DNA of 64,000 nt, taken from NCBI GenBank assembly GCA_026874595.1, contig CM049322.1, positions 47,091,840-47,155,839 on the forward strand, in the 5' to 3' direction. A program made the translations under genes and the position numbers. A model generated the notes under the pieces. It made no database searches. It had not been told where the DNA came from and saw only the letters and a program-made list of their open reading frames with translations. This document shows positions 34,319-47,665 of the stretch, in pieces. Position 1 is the first letter of the stretch. The number at the start of each line of letters is the position of its first letter. The stretch comes from Sipunculus nudus. Lineage: Eukaryota; Annelida; Sipuncula; Golfingiida; Sipunculidae.

Positions 34319-37300
34319 TCAGAACTCAGTAACTGGTCTTCTCTTTATCCAGTCCGCAATCTTTGGTAGAGCTTCCACTCTTTCCTTCAAAGCCTTCAGC
34401 TTTGGCGCTTTGTCCCAAGGAATCTCCATCCCCATCACGGGAATCCAATCAATGAGGTTAACGAAGCAGAGGTCCGCCCAGGTCACCTGGATCAATAAAA
34501 TATCATAATTAGTAATAAAGTCTGCCATATCTAAAGCTGAATCAATACATTGTCCCACTATACTTGTTCCAGTAAACAGAACAAAATGCTAACCCCAAAA
34601 TGCTTACATATTTGACACCAATTTAGTTTACATTGTTCCCAAAAATAAGCTAACAAGCCCTTAGTGGATTATATGTAATAAGATTCTTACACAAAACAAT
34701 GAAACTTGAGTTTAATTTTTCCACTTCCTCCTTTCTTAAAGGGGCCTTTTCTAATAGCTAACATATATTACCTAAAGATAATCATTTATAAAAATCTAAC
34801 CGCACACCTGCGTTTTGTTTATATTCCATTGTTTTACCATAGGGGGGGGGGCAGACAAATAATCCGAACACTTTTAATAAGGACATCTTGCAGCAATGCA
34901 GACAAATCAAGGGATGTTTCGTGAAGGATGTTTTGCAACTAGTGATTTTCAACTTCCACACAGGAAACCAACCACCTTAGGTTACGTTTTTTTTTAGTAT
35001 GTCAAAATTGCTGTGTTTACTATAAGCTTGTAGATAAACAAACTCTCAACTCCATCAAGGACATGTTATAATAATTTTTCTTAACAATGATTACAAAGGA
35101 TTAATTAGAATTTACTTAGAGTAATCCAAAAATTACATAAATTCTATAGAAGATGTAGTTGAATAGCTGTTTTTATACCTGAACAATTTTAATACACTTT
35201 AGAGAGTTACCCATGAGTCATGATCTACAAAATTTAGAATTAAAGGATATTTCCAAAGGTGAAAAATAAACTATTGAGTTAAGCAATTAAGTATTAGGTC
35301 TGTCCAAATCTGAATTGTTTTTTTATTGATAAGCAAAAGCATTAATATCAGGGTTAGGCAAAACCCTGGTTTTAAGCATAAAGCCAAACCCTTAGGTTTT
35401 TCTTGGTAAACCTTGATTTTTAGTTTTGCATGTTTTATTGGCAATATATTTTGTAAATCTGAAATTGAATGTGATTATATAAAGTGGTAAATATGATTCT
35501 ATGCTTTATATTTTGTTAATATAATGCATTATCAAGGGCTTTGTCTTATATTTAATATTAAACACATAAAGCAATAAGTTATGATACACTAACCCCCCAA
35601 AAAATTCTAAAAAATTGTGAATCATGATACAGTGATGACATGCAGCATTCATACCCAAACCCATCATTGGACTTTTTCAGGACTTTATTTCAATAAATGT
35701 GGATTACTTTGTGAGTGTATACATAACATGATGTATAAGTGGCTACCGGCTGTCAAACATTTTATGTTGGATTTTTGTCGGCATTGGTTTCTGCTTATGT
35801 CAATTAATGTATAGTTCCTTAGCACGTCATAATGAAATGACTAGATGCCGTAACAGGTCTACTCATAGGTCTGGACAGTCCACAATAGGTTAGTCCACAA
35901 TAGTGAAATAGTGGTGGAAGGCAGCCCTGATGTCTTACAGAATCACACTCAATACCTTCCATCTAAAATTTTGCAGAATTGATTTACCAGTTTTGTTGAT
36001 ATTTTTTTTTGGATACCTCAAGTGTCCTGAGTTTCAAAAGAATGCTGAAACACAAATTTTCCATTTGGCATATTATAAACCGGTTTCATCCTCTTTGTTT
36101 GGATTCTCGATTATTTAGTTTTCTGCATATCTTTTTTTAGCAAATTTTATTGTAAAATCTGTTTCTCAAATATTTTTTAATCATCTTAATGCATCTTACT
36201 AAGTACAATGCCTTAGAGCTATTGTATTTTAATAAAATGAATTTGGCACTTGAATATACTTGAATAATAAATCATAAATAACAAAAATAAAATGTTTATG
36301 GATAAAGGAAATATATGTTTCTGGTAAAAACACATTACTAGATAATTAAAGGCATACAATATAATTACTGAGCTAATGTAAGATAATACAGAGACATGAC
36401 GGACATTTGCCAGTCTGAAATTAAACCAATATAAATGCTAAAAATAAGAAAACTTAAATAGCACTATTTTGTGCAAATGATGTAATAAACTTCCCAAGTG
36501 TTCTGTTCATGGATAGACATAAAGATGACAGGCTAAAGGGTTTCCTCAATAGCTTCAATTACTTTCAGTAAGCTGAATTGAAAATTCTAGATTAAAGGAC
36601 TGTACAAAGATAATCCAAAAATACACTCACCCCATCACCAACAAAGAACCCTGATCCATCGTTGTTCATGCAGAAGACCTTCTCCAAATTGGAAAGCATT
36701 GTTGGGAATGTTTCTTCCACGCATTTCTTTGTAATCTCAGCCTGGGGAGGAAAAACAGTGCTACCATTAGGGCTGGATTAAACATTGTAATACATTTACT
36801 ATGATTACCGATATGTGTAGATGAAGGCTGTCAAGCACACACTCATGGAAAATTACTACAAAATCAAGACTGAAACAATAAATGTAAAGACATTCCAGCT
36901 AAATCTTAATTAAAGAATGTAGTATCAAAAAAGTTATACTACTGAAAACGTTTTCAAACAATTAAATGATATGCTCAATTTTTATCTTCAGTGGCACTAA
37001 GAATCACCCATTATATTTTACCACAAGTAATAAAAGGACTATTCACATTAATGGCAGCTTTGACGGCATGTTATACTGCAAAACAAATTAGTAAGAAAAA
37101 GTATGGAAAGTGCAAAATTTCAAGAAAAAGTAGGAAAAATTGGACGGAGGGAAAAAAAAGCCTTGACAGCCTGCAAGTGCCACATTTACAGGAGGGTGAT
37201 AAGGTTCAAATACAGCATCTTTTTTGGTCTTTTTAATGCACATTTTTCAAACAAAATATCAGCTGATGTTCCTGAAAAAATCAATGAGACCCATGTGACA

Positions 37301-40300
37301 GGTTTATCCATAATGTGACAGTTAACGGTACTTTCACCTGTATTACAACTGAAAGTGAAACCACATGCCTAAGAAACTCCTTTTTTTTGTCGGAGCTGTT
37401 GGAAACAAATGTCCTAAGGGGAGTCATTTCTCCGATTCCCCAAACATCCTGAGAAATTTCACATTATTTTTTATGGGGCTATAGCATCTCCATCTATCAG
37501 GAACATTATGAACTACCCAGGCATGGGTACCTGTTATGTGTTTGTAAAAAAATACCCACTTTCCTTCCTTCATCCTCACAGGTTAGTAAAATGTCCAGAG
37601 GTTTCACCAGATCTTCCATGGTATCTGCGATCATGTCAGCACGAGCCCCCTCGAGAGGGGTTTTACCTGCAAAACCTGAAGGAAAATGTGGACATTAAGG
37701 TAGCATCCCAGGCAAACACCCATTAATCTTAAATCAATAAAAGCACGTGGGTTTGTTATGTGCAGGGTAGATTTCATCCAGAACACATATGGGCCCTGAA
37801 GTGACTGGCTGGTGCAAAGTGTGCTGTCACAGGCAAATTTAGAATTGACTTAAATCTTGCAATATATGCTGTTTTTATTCTTCTCTGAAAATCTGACACT
37901 GACAGTGTCAGAATTACTAAGCTTTTGGTGAGAACTAGAATTATTAGTCACAGGGGATTACCCAGTGTGTGAGGTTACTGCCAAGTTGACAGTGCTCATA
38001 AATGTGCCAATAGTTTTTTTTTTTTTTTAATTACTCAACCTCATGTTTTCTTAGGAAAAGTAGATATAAAAAATGTTTTCCCTCCAGATATTAGGCTTAT
38101 TTTATGTAAAATCTATATCAATATTTTTTTTCATAGGATATTATGTTATATGACAATAGAATGAGATTAGAAATATGTTTGCTTGACCTAATTCAAAAGC
38201 TGTTTTATATTAATATTAGACTCCATAAATCATATATTATTTATATATGGTGATGTGTGCTTACCAATCATACACAAAATTTTGACATTTTCATTCATTT
38301 TCGTATGATATTTTAACATTTTTATTTGTTTTTTAATTTATAAATAGTACCCTATTTTAAGTGCCAAGTAGCAGCAAGCCACTTATCAGTGACCTAATAT
38401 TACACTACTAACATATCTAAAACATTTTTTTTCCTTTATCATGTTTTTTTTACCTAAAAATTGATATTTAAATTTGATAACACATATTACATCAGCACAC
38501 ACACTGTAACTGGTTTAAAATGATATGTTATATGGGTCTATTCTAATTTCAAAAACCTTTTGTGTTGATTTTGAAAGAGGGTGTAGTTCCCAATGATTCA
38601 AACTTAAATCTTACAGACACCAGTTTACTTAAACAAAAACTTGGATCAAGTACATATAACTTTTACTTGTCCTTAAGTGCCATTTTTCTAGTACATGCTC
38701 TGTACTAATAGTTGAAATTTTAGACCATTTTTCAGTATACTGGTCAAATGCACACATTTTGTAAGACAAAAGGCCTAAATGTATGTAACGGTACTTGCCA
38801 TGAAAAGGCATTCACTCAAATAATGCCAACCATACATGTTGATCAATATAAAATTTTTTCCCCATTTTTTAAATATTTTTTATTTTATTTCATTAAATAT
38901 AAAGAACTAACAGTGCACACCCTTAGATAAACATGTACACTTAAGTTCACTAAAAAATTCCAATTCCTTCACTTGTCAAATCCTGAAGTACTTGTCATGC
39001 AAGTAAAGACCCCCTATGCTTGACCAGAGTCTGCCTTGTACTTTTACCATTACATACATATAATTTTTAAAGCTTTTTTTTTATTTTTTTATTTAGGACC
39101 AACTTATGGATGGGATATCAACAGATTACGGGATAACTATTGAGAGGATTATCTGGATGGTAAGAGTTAAAGTTCCTGGTGTAATTTCACAAATGGCAAG
39201 TGATTGTAAAGTTGTTAAATAAAAGATTTTACCAGGCCTGTTCAAATGTTAAATGGGAACTTCTGGGTCTAATGGTTACAATTGTGCCCAGCTAACTAGC
39301 CATCAGATGACCAAGCTGTCCAAAAGACTATCCACATGGAAGGAGGACAGACAAAAAAACTAAAGCTACACTAAAGTAAATAATAACAGAAAGTCAGCTG
39401 ATTAAGCCCCTTTCACACATTCACGGATAGCATCACGGATCATCCCTGATCATTGTACCGGGATCATCCGTGTTAACTCCATCATCATCGTTGTAAAATC
39501 CGTGCATCACCATGTAAACACTGTGTTGCATCCATAGTGATCCTTGGCGCACCGGCTGGTTGGAGAAAAAATTAAACCTGCTCAATTTTTCATCCCGGAG
39601 TACACGGATCTGTATCAATCCTGGTAGGCACCATGCACCTCCGTGTAGCCACCTTATACAACCGGGAATCTCCGTGTAGCCACCGGGAGCTCCGTATTGA
39701 GACCAGCACTTTCCTGGTGCAAATTTAAGTTTTTTGTCCAATCATGCTGGTGCACCAAGGTTCACTACGGATGCAACACGGTGTTAACACGGTGATGTGT
39801 GGTGTTTACACTGCGATGCCATAGATAACACGGATGATTCCGGAATGATGCTCAGGGATTATCCGTGAATATGTGAAAGCCCGATTTAAGAAATTGCGCT
39901 GCTGTCCCTGGAACACCACGGGTGATCCCTGTTGCTATCCGTGAATGTGTGAAAGGGGCTTTAAAGTAATGGTTCAAAATATAACAAAACTCTTCACAGG
40001 ATATTTATACAGTATACCTGTGATAAAAACCTTAATTTGTGTTAAAGCTCAACACAGAATTTAGAATCATGCCAGACCTAGCTTACCAAATGTTTGGGCC
40101 AGGTATCTTGCTATTGCCAGACTCTGAGCGATGACAACGCCATCTACCTCCAATATGGGCAACAGTCCGAATGGAGTTTCTGAAATACAAAAAAAAATAA
40201 AAATACTGAAAATAATGCAATCAAGATTTTGCATATTTTATAATTAAACAAAAAATAAATAATGACTATAACGTTTTATACAGGGGCCTATACCATGTCC

Positions 40301-41550
40301 AGTATGTTAAATATCTCCTTAAAAAATTTATTATTATCTGCCAATAATTTGCTCTAAAACAGTTTTTTTCTCCTGCACAGATGTGAAAAAAAACTTGTAC
40401 TTGGGTCAATCAGTTTAACAAAATACATCATAGAATGCACGCCACCTGTAGGCCATACCCTGCAACTTCACAATTTATGAGTCTTCAATCTTTTGACTTG
40501 TGTTTTATCTTCCATGTTTCTTTTTCTTGTTCAGGAGTTTAATGTATGAGTAATGTCAGACCTGTTTTTATTAACACAAAAAATCATAACAATATATATA
40601 CTGTTAGATAGTAAGTCTGTGTGGTTGGAGAGTTTCACTAGGAAAATTATGCATTCAGCCAAAACACACTAGTAAAAGCCAGAGATGGTATCAAGCTCAT
40701 GCATTTGTGATTGCATATTACTGATATATATATGCTGATGAAAGATTGGGGCAAGAATCTGTGGATAGAGATTAGTGGCCAACTGCTGTGCATCAGCAAA
40801 GATAAGATCATGCAGAAGAAGACTTCCTTTTTGGACAACACACAAATACTTAAAGGGGCCTAATCACCTATAAAGCATGTTAAATTAACACTAAAAATAG
40901 CTTTTCCCTTTATAATAAATTTGTACCTGCCAAAATATTGCCCTGTAAGCCTTTGCTTACTACTCCTATAAATGAGAGTTAAAAAAGTGGATTGGGCATG
41001 ATGGCAGGTGCAAACATAAACGTGCAGCGTGTGCATTGCGGGACCACAATACATGTAAATCAGGAGATGCCCTGATTAACTTGGCCTAAAAATGTAATAC
41101 ATGTTCCCACTGGCTGAAACATCACACATTGCGGCTCACAACTGGACCTCAGCAGAGCCAAAACAAGGTGTTAAACAGCTGTAAGATAGGTACGGTGACT
41201 GTGTTGGGATGGTTTTGCCCCAAAACATTATTTTGAATAAAGCAAAACTGAACTGATATTGTGAAAGAGTAGGCATAATATTTCTCCTGATTATGTCCCT
41301 TTAAATCATTGCAGATACAGAGTTTACAATTTTTAAAAAAAAATCACATAGGGATGATTAAGCTGTAAATTTAGTCCTGATTTAGTCTTATCAATAGGGC
41401 ATATCAACTTAACTCACTTGGTTTATATTTGGGCCAATCATCGTCAGAAATTCTGACGTCCTCATAAGGCTGGCCAGCCAGCTCAAAAAGCATTCGGGCC
41501 GTCTCCCCCCGAACCTTGGCATCAAAGTAAATAAGCTTATAAGATGGCAT
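34319..41550 (-). CDS. Sigma-class glutathione S-transferase, copy 3 (GST-3)
   Basis: On the minus strand the coding exons are 41550-41418, 40179-40087, 37675-37560, 36741-36631 and 34486-34319. They join in frame to 206 aa with GT-AG introns in the same phases as the other copies. Tyr8, Arg14, the DDWPKYKP loop and AQS are present, but the usual FGQLP reads FGLLP, replacing the conserved Gln by Leu. Exon 5 starts VTWADL rather than LTWADL and the protein ends RPVTEF. Its IDWIPVMGME segment is closest to [10 protein letters not shown] of copy 4, and both have 44-codon first exons, which suggests a sister pair. The 5' UTR is split again: a 10-base leader (41560-41551) follows a splice acceptor. 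AATAAA on this strand is at 34117-34112. Function by family is cytosolic glutathione conjugation. Confidence 0.92.
34487..36630 (-). other. GST-3 intron 4
   Basis: AT-rich and non-coding; nothing recognised. Confidence 0.6.
36742..37559 (-). other. GST-3 intron 3
   Basis: Non-coding; nothing recognised. Confidence 0.6.
37676..40086 (-). other. GST-3 intron 2
   Basis: AT-rich, and holds the Harbinger-type MITE at 39405-39960. Confidence 0.65.
39405..39960. mobile_element. PIF/Harbinger-type MITE in GST-3 intron 2
   Basis: The 556-bp element has perfect 28-bp terminal inverted repeats (39405-39432 and 39933-39960) starting AGCCCC, flanked by TTA (39402-39404 and 39961-39963). A TTA duplication is typical of PIF/Harbinger. 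A degenerate internal copy of the terminus lies at 39855-39885. Many internal ACGGAT/ATCCGT words suggest strong folding. It has no coding capacity. Confidence 0.8.
40180..41417 (-). other. GST-3 intron 1
   Basis: Non-coding; nothing recognised. Confidence 0.6.
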
Positions 41551-41794
41551 CCTGTGTCTCCTGAAAAACAACAAAAATTGATAAAAATGAAATTGTCTTT
41601 AAACTCCATTATGCTTTAACTGACCCTGTCCTTGATTATATTGTTGCTTAAGGGGACGGTCACCGACATGTTATGCGCCTCAAATAGATCTTCCCCTTTT
41701 TGCTTATGTTCATTGTCCAACACACAAGGAAAACATTGTCACTTGTCTTTAGTACAGAAACCCACCAAGTATTTTGTGTTACACTGGGTGTTAA

Positions 41795-43935
41795 TGATAG
41801 CTTGGTAGCCATATTACAGAGTGGTATGGTTAGCTCTGTGGTCATGATAGCATGGTGGTCATATTATAGGGTGGTCATGATAGCTGGGTGGTCATGATAG
41901 CTGGGAGGCCATATTACAGGTTGGTCTTGAGAGCTGGATGGTTGCATTAGAGGGGAGTCATGATAGCTTGCTGGTGATGATAGCTGGGTGGCCATAAGAG
42001 CTGGATAGTTGTTTTACAAGGTCGTCTTGATAGCTAGGTTTTTATGATGGCTAGGTGGTTGTGTTATAGGGTAGTTATGTTACAGGGTGGTCATGTTACA
42101 GGGTGGTGATGATAGATGGGTGGTCATATTAAAGGGTGGTCATGCGAGCTCAGTGGTAATGATAGCTGGGTGGTCATGATAGCTGGGTTGTTGTGTTATA
42201 GGGTGGTAATGTTAGCTTTGTGGTCAAGATAGCTGGGTGGTTGTGTTAAAGGTTGGTTCAGATAACAGGGATTTCATGATAGCTTGGTGGCCAAGATAGC
42301 TGAAAGGTTGTGTTACAGGGTGTTCATGATAGCTGGGGGGGTGGGGGGAGGGGGGCTTGAACGTCATGTTACAGGGTGGTCATGATCGCTGTGTGGTCAT
42401 GATAGCTGGGTGTTCATGATAGCTGGATGGTCATGTGACAGGGTGGTCATGATAGCTGGGTGGTCATGTTTCAGGGTGGTCAAGAAAGCTTAGTGGTCAT
42501 GATGGCCGAGTGGTCATAAGACAGGGTGGCAATGATAATACGATGCTGTGTTACAGGGTGGTCATTATAGTTTAGTGGACATGATAGTCATGATAGCTGG
42601 GTAGTTGTGTTGCAGGGTGGATTTGTTACACTGTGGTTTAGTTACAGGGTGGTTATAATAGCTGGGTGATTGAGTTAAGTTTGGGCATTATAGCTGAGTC
42701 GTTATGTTGCAGGGTGGTCACAATAGCTGAGTGGCTGTTACAGGGTGGTCATGATGGCTGGCTGGTCATGATAGCATGGTGGCAAAGATAGCTGGGCGGT
42801 TGTGTTACAGGGTGGTTATGTTACAGGGTGGTCATTATAACTGGGTGTTGTTACAGGGTAGTTATGATAGCTGGGTTGTCATGATAGCTTGGTGGTTGTG
42901 GTACATGATGGTCATGATAGCTGGGTGGTCATGTGAGAGGGTGGCACAATAGCTATGTGGTCTTGTTACAGGGTGGTCATGATTGTGGGGTGGTCATGTA
43001 ACAGGGTGGACATGATAGTTGGGTGGGAATGTGACAGGGTGGTCATGATAGCTTGGTGGTCATGTTAGCTGGGTGGTCATAATAGCAGGGTGGTCTGGTT
43101 GCATGTGGTCATGACAGCTTGGTGACCATGTGACAAGATGGTCATGACAGCCGTATGGTCATCAGATAGCTGGATGGTCATTGGCCTGATTTAATCAGAC
43201 TCAATATTATTAGGCATGGTCATGACAGCCATATGGTCATGATAGCTGGGTGGTCATTAGCCCGATTTAATCAGACTCAATATTATTAGGCCCTGCCATA
43301 TATTGAGTCTGATAGCTATACAGTGAGAGTTTGTACAATATAAGCCTCAGACTACACAACACCCAATGCCCTTTAACAAATGTCAGCAGGTGTTTATTAC
43401 CCCGTGCCAGCATTCCCCTTCAGAGCCGGGCCTGTTGAACCAAAATGTAACAACATTTTAGCTGTCAATCACTCGAGTCAGCGAGGCTATCAGTGAGGTC
43501 ATCAAGTGCACCTGTTTGACTGTTCTTCTATATGTCCCTGCTAAAACTGCTGACATTGATTCTGGTAAAAATGTCAGTAAATGTTTAAAAATGGTGATCA
43601 AAGTTTAATTTAAGTTTCTATCAAAACCATGAAACACATACTTTTTGGTTTTTAAATGGTATAATCCTGTGTTTTGTCGTTTTGCAGTAAACAGGCAGAC
43701 AAAGAAGATGCAACGGATCGGTTGCATCTTCCGTGGCTTATATTGTAGAAACTCTCACTGTATGGCTATCAGACTCAATATATGGCAGGGCCTAATAATA
43801 TTGAGTCCGATTAAATCAGGCTAGGTGGTCATGATAGATATAATTAAGTGTTCCTGATAGCTGGGTGGTCATGTTGCAGGGTAGTCATGATTGCTGGGTG
43901 GTCATGATTGCTTGGTGATCATGATAGCTGCGTAG
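41795..43935. repeat. Degenerate minisatellite upstream of GST-3
   Basis: Units of 16-18 bp alternate between GGTGGTCATGATAGCTG and GGTGGTCATGTTACAG over about 1.5 kb. The array is interrupted by the MITE at 43259-43822 and resumes to about 43935. It would lie in the leader intron of GST-3. Confidence 0.85.
43259..43822. mobile_element. Long-TIR MITE inside a minisatellite
   Basis: Inverted repeats of about 88 bp (43259-43345 and 43735-43822) match at all but about four positions. The 390-bp core has no ORF. The arms contain a nested palindrome (GACTCAATAT and ATATTGAGTC). The target duplication is unclear. A partial copy of its 5' end lies at 43183-43218. Confidence 0.75.
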
Positions 43936-45359
43936 TTTATAGCTACATTTTAGTTGTTGGAACCGGTGTGGACTACTAGCTATCAGTATTGATGGCCGTC
44001 TTTATCGTAAAGTGTTCATTATATGCATGATGTTGTATGTACATATATTTTTTTTTATTTTTACAAAATTGTCATGTATAAGACATGAATGACTGTCCCC
44101 TAAACTGCACTTTAACCATACTGCATGGTCATATGATTACATAATAACCCCACATGTAACGGTCAAAGCTAAGCCACGTATATATGCTGGAACACAATAG
44201 AAGTAATGCAATAAATTATGCGACACCTCATTATATATTATGTGTGGTACTCCATAGCCGGTACCCAAGTGACAAACAGTAATTCGACAGAACACTAACC
44301 TCACCTGATTTCAACCAATAATAGCTGACTATTGTATGTGTGGGACCACCTGACCAGTCCTTTACACACCGCTAGTCGCTGACGGACTCTGTACCGTTAC
44401 CTCAATTGATATGTTTACTTAGCTGAGCATCCTGTGTCCCGGAGCAGCGCTAGGGTGTATTTCACTGATCAGCGTGCTTATCAGTGGTCGGCTGATAAAT
44501 AGGCCTAGACTTTGGTATGAAACGCTGGTCAGCGGGTTTTTTGGGTGAACTTGAGATGTCTATCTGTTTGACAAATGAGTAGAGTAAGCGATTTATCAAC
44601 AAAAAATATGATTATGTAACTTTAATAAATATTTTATCAGACAAGCATGCATTCCTGTTGTATTTGTAGCATTGTTTCATTTAGTCGGACATATATATAG
44701 GCCTACCCTGGATATAAAATTATAATATCGTGCTTACGAACTTTTATACATCTAATAACGTATCGCATCTAATTTATTTTTTTATTTTATTCTGATATTT
44801 ATGGTGAATATAAATGTTATTATTTATGTTGATACATATTCCGCTGAGTTTTTGTTTGTAGTTTACATAGACTTGTTGGAAAAGAAACTCCCCATGTAAT
44901 GTATATTGTTCATGCGTTTACAGGGCTTCGTTCACAGCGAGTCATACATTTCTTTTCTTATATACATTCACGAGCTTTACAAAATATATGATCAGCCTTT
45001 AATAGTTCATCTAGCTTTAATTTTAATTTTTTCATTAATCGTTTTTTATCATATGAATAAGTATAACTCGATCCAATGTCATTCCTCAGGTATATTTCAG
45101 TAGTTGCCTACAACTTAGCATCTGTTTTACGGAAAACATTTAAACACTCCCCATGCAAGATATGTGATTTAAATAAAAGTTATAATTTCCTTATATATTT
45201 CTAAATATAGTTTAGGTAGATCCTCCGTTTTTAATGCTAGCTTATGTATATACGCATCTGAAGAATTCCATTACTCTTTCTGACTATTATAAGGTTTAGT
45301 AAAAACGATCCAGGCGACAGGTAGACTCGGTGTATCGCACCTGCTGGTCCCAGGTGTGT
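43936..45359. other. GST-3/GST-4 spacer, left part
   Basis: It holds the candidate GST-3 first exon at about 44305. Otherwise nothing is recognised. Confidence 0.4.
44305..44390 (-). other. Candidate non-coding first exon and promoter of GST-3
   Basis: On the minus strand, aaatcag|gtgagg at 44305/44304 resembles the leader donors of GST-2 and GST-4. It would splice over a 2.7-kb intron holding the minisatellite to the acceptor at 41561. No clear TATA box is present. This rests on position and donor quality only. Confidence 0.3.
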
Positions 45360-45367
45360 ATAATAAC

Positions 45368-45425
45368 CAGTGGCGTCAATTTTTCTTCCAGGGTGGGGGA
45401 TGACTGTGTATATATATACACCTAT

Positions 45426-45474
<49 letters not shown>

Positions 45475-47391
45475 CCCTTTTCAGTGTGTCTGAGTGACAT
45501 ATTGAACTATATATTATATATAAATATATATAATTATTATATATACGTAATCATATTTTAAATAATTATAATGATTTAGAAAATTAGTTATTTTGTTAAC
45601 TCTAAGCAAGGTTTAGGTATAACATTATTTAGTAAATTGATCCAAAGTCTTTAATTCTTATATTAATATATTTCATTTGCAAAATTATAATATTATTATC
45701 TGAAAAGTGGGGGGGGGGGATGATTGGGTATTTCTACAGTAAACGTCGCATTTCAAGGGTTTTCTTGGTGATTTTTTTTTTAATCTTGATTTTGATATAA
45801 CAAAACTTAATTTGTAGAAAAATATCGTTAGAATTGTAAAATAATGCAAGTAGTGCACTTTTCAGTTTCCTTTTTTTATAAATAGTCCAGGTAAGGGGAA
45901 AATATGAACCTTTTTCTCGACACTGTGACACGCAGTAAAATCTCACTTGCACATTTCAGAAATTGTTTTGAATAGATTTTTTTGTGATTTTCGATAAAAT
46001 TAAAATTAATAGCCTTTGATAAAATCAAACATAAATTTCAGTTATGAATTTAACAAATAAAGTGTGTAAAAAAGAACATATTTTCTTCTTTTTAATTAAT
46101 TTTTGAAAACAAAAATTGTCTCTATTCCTATATTTGCTTCCAGAGGGGTGCTTTTGCAGGGGTTTACCGGACAAAGTACTTTGGTACATCTACCTTCAGA
46201 ATTTGAGTCGAAATACCTTGTTATTTTTTTTTTAATGTAAAGAAAATAAAATTTAAACATGGTTTTAAATCCTCTAGGTAACGGTGTTGAGCATAGATAA
46301 CGGTGTTGAGCATAGGTAACGGAGTCGAGCTTCTGAAGTAAAAATAACCGTAGTGACTACTTGAATACTAGTATTATGTATAAATACAAGCAAATGCCTG
46401 TTTGAATAGAAGAAATGCAAATGTTTAAATATTTAGCCCAAAATATGTTTCAAATTTTATTTCAATCATTTGGATTTAATACCAAGTTCTCGACACCGTT
46501 ACCTTGCTCTCGACACCGTTATTTTTCATGCAGGTAACGGTTTCGAGTGGTAACGGTGCTGAGATTTTTTTCATCTATTCGTCAGATGCAGGACAAAAAA
46601 TTACTTCCATACCGTCCCTAAGAGGGCAGCACGTGTTATCACTACATGAACAACAAGAGGAAGCCATTTTCGAAGTGTTATATGTGACGGTTAAATTTTC
46701 GCAGGTGTAACGGTGTCGAGTCCAAATAAACATACGGTGATTTTCTTAACCCTTTAATGATTAACAGAGAACACTGATATGACAGTTACTAAATCTAATT
46801 GTGGATTATGTGTACAAAATTTCCCGAACTCTAATAAACGATGCTCCCTGCATCAGCAAAGTGGTTTCTGTTCACGCGCTGCAAGGTCAAAAGGTCAGGT
46901 AACGGTGCCGAGTATATTTTGGGAGACATACTTTTTATTTCCAACTTTTTGTATTAAAAACAAAACGGTCAGGAAACATCAAGCAAAAATATCATCTTAA
47001 TAAACTTTCACCGCTGTGACAACGTGGAAAACAAAATATGTATAAATGGAACAGTGGTTACAGAAAAACGCTGTTTTGAATTTAAGATCCGAGAGAAAGG
47101 GACAACGTAAATTTAAGGGTATTTAACGTTTGCAGCTTTTTTTTCTGTATGTATTTCTGCCCCGATTTAAATTATTTTTATCTCATAATATTGATTATAT
47201 CTTTAGCAACAATTTGAATTGTTATTCATGTCATTTTTAGCATTTGCTAATTTCTCATTAACAAATATAGTTTCGGGACATGAAATGCGACATTTTTTTG
47301 TAGAAATACCCGATTACATTGACCATCCCCCCCTTGCTAAAAAGGTGGGGGGTATATATACCCCCCATCCCCCCCTATATTGACGCCCCTG
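45368..47391. mobile_element. hAT-like non-autonomous DNA transposon
   Basis: The termini are CAGTGGCGTCAAT and, inverted, CAGGGGCGTCAAT. A perfect 8-bp target duplication, ATAATAAC, flanks them (45360-45367 and 47392-47399). Eight-bp duplications and CAG termini are typical of hAT elements. Subterminal inverted repeats lie at 45707-45757 and 47280-47335. There is no transposase ORF. Nine copies of a TAACGGTGTCGAG-like motif lie at 46279-46912. A TA microsatellite (45427-45471) sits next to the 5' terminus. Confidence 0.8.
46279..46912. repeat. Cluster of nine TAACGGTGTCGAG-like motifs
   Basis: Forward copies start at 46279, 46298, 46317, 46535, 46551, 46708 and 46900; inverted copies are at 46489-46501 and 46509-46521. 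Most differ from the consensus by one or two bases, while the DNA between them is unrelated. The copies are irregularly spaced, so this is not a simple tandem repeat. It could be a transposase-binding subterminal motif; that is inference. Confidence 0.75.
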
Positions 47392-47399
47392 ATAATAAC

Positions 47400-47591
47400 C
47401 CTCAGTGCTGGGTCATTCCACCGAGGAACCCACGACAGGCGCACTCGTTGTGTGCGATACAAACATTTCCCTTCCACATCTATCTCATCAATTTTGCATG
47501 CAGAGCACCCACCGATCCTGAACTGGGAGGCAGCCAGTATCGAGCGAGGGCATTTTTTGGCAAAGGCATTTGAAGCATATGTATATATATG

Positions 47592-47665
<74 letters not shown>

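Noticed and set aside
41795-43935. CRISPR-like array
   Set aside because: Repeats are contiguous and degenerate with no unique spacers; it is a minisatellite in a eukaryotic genome.
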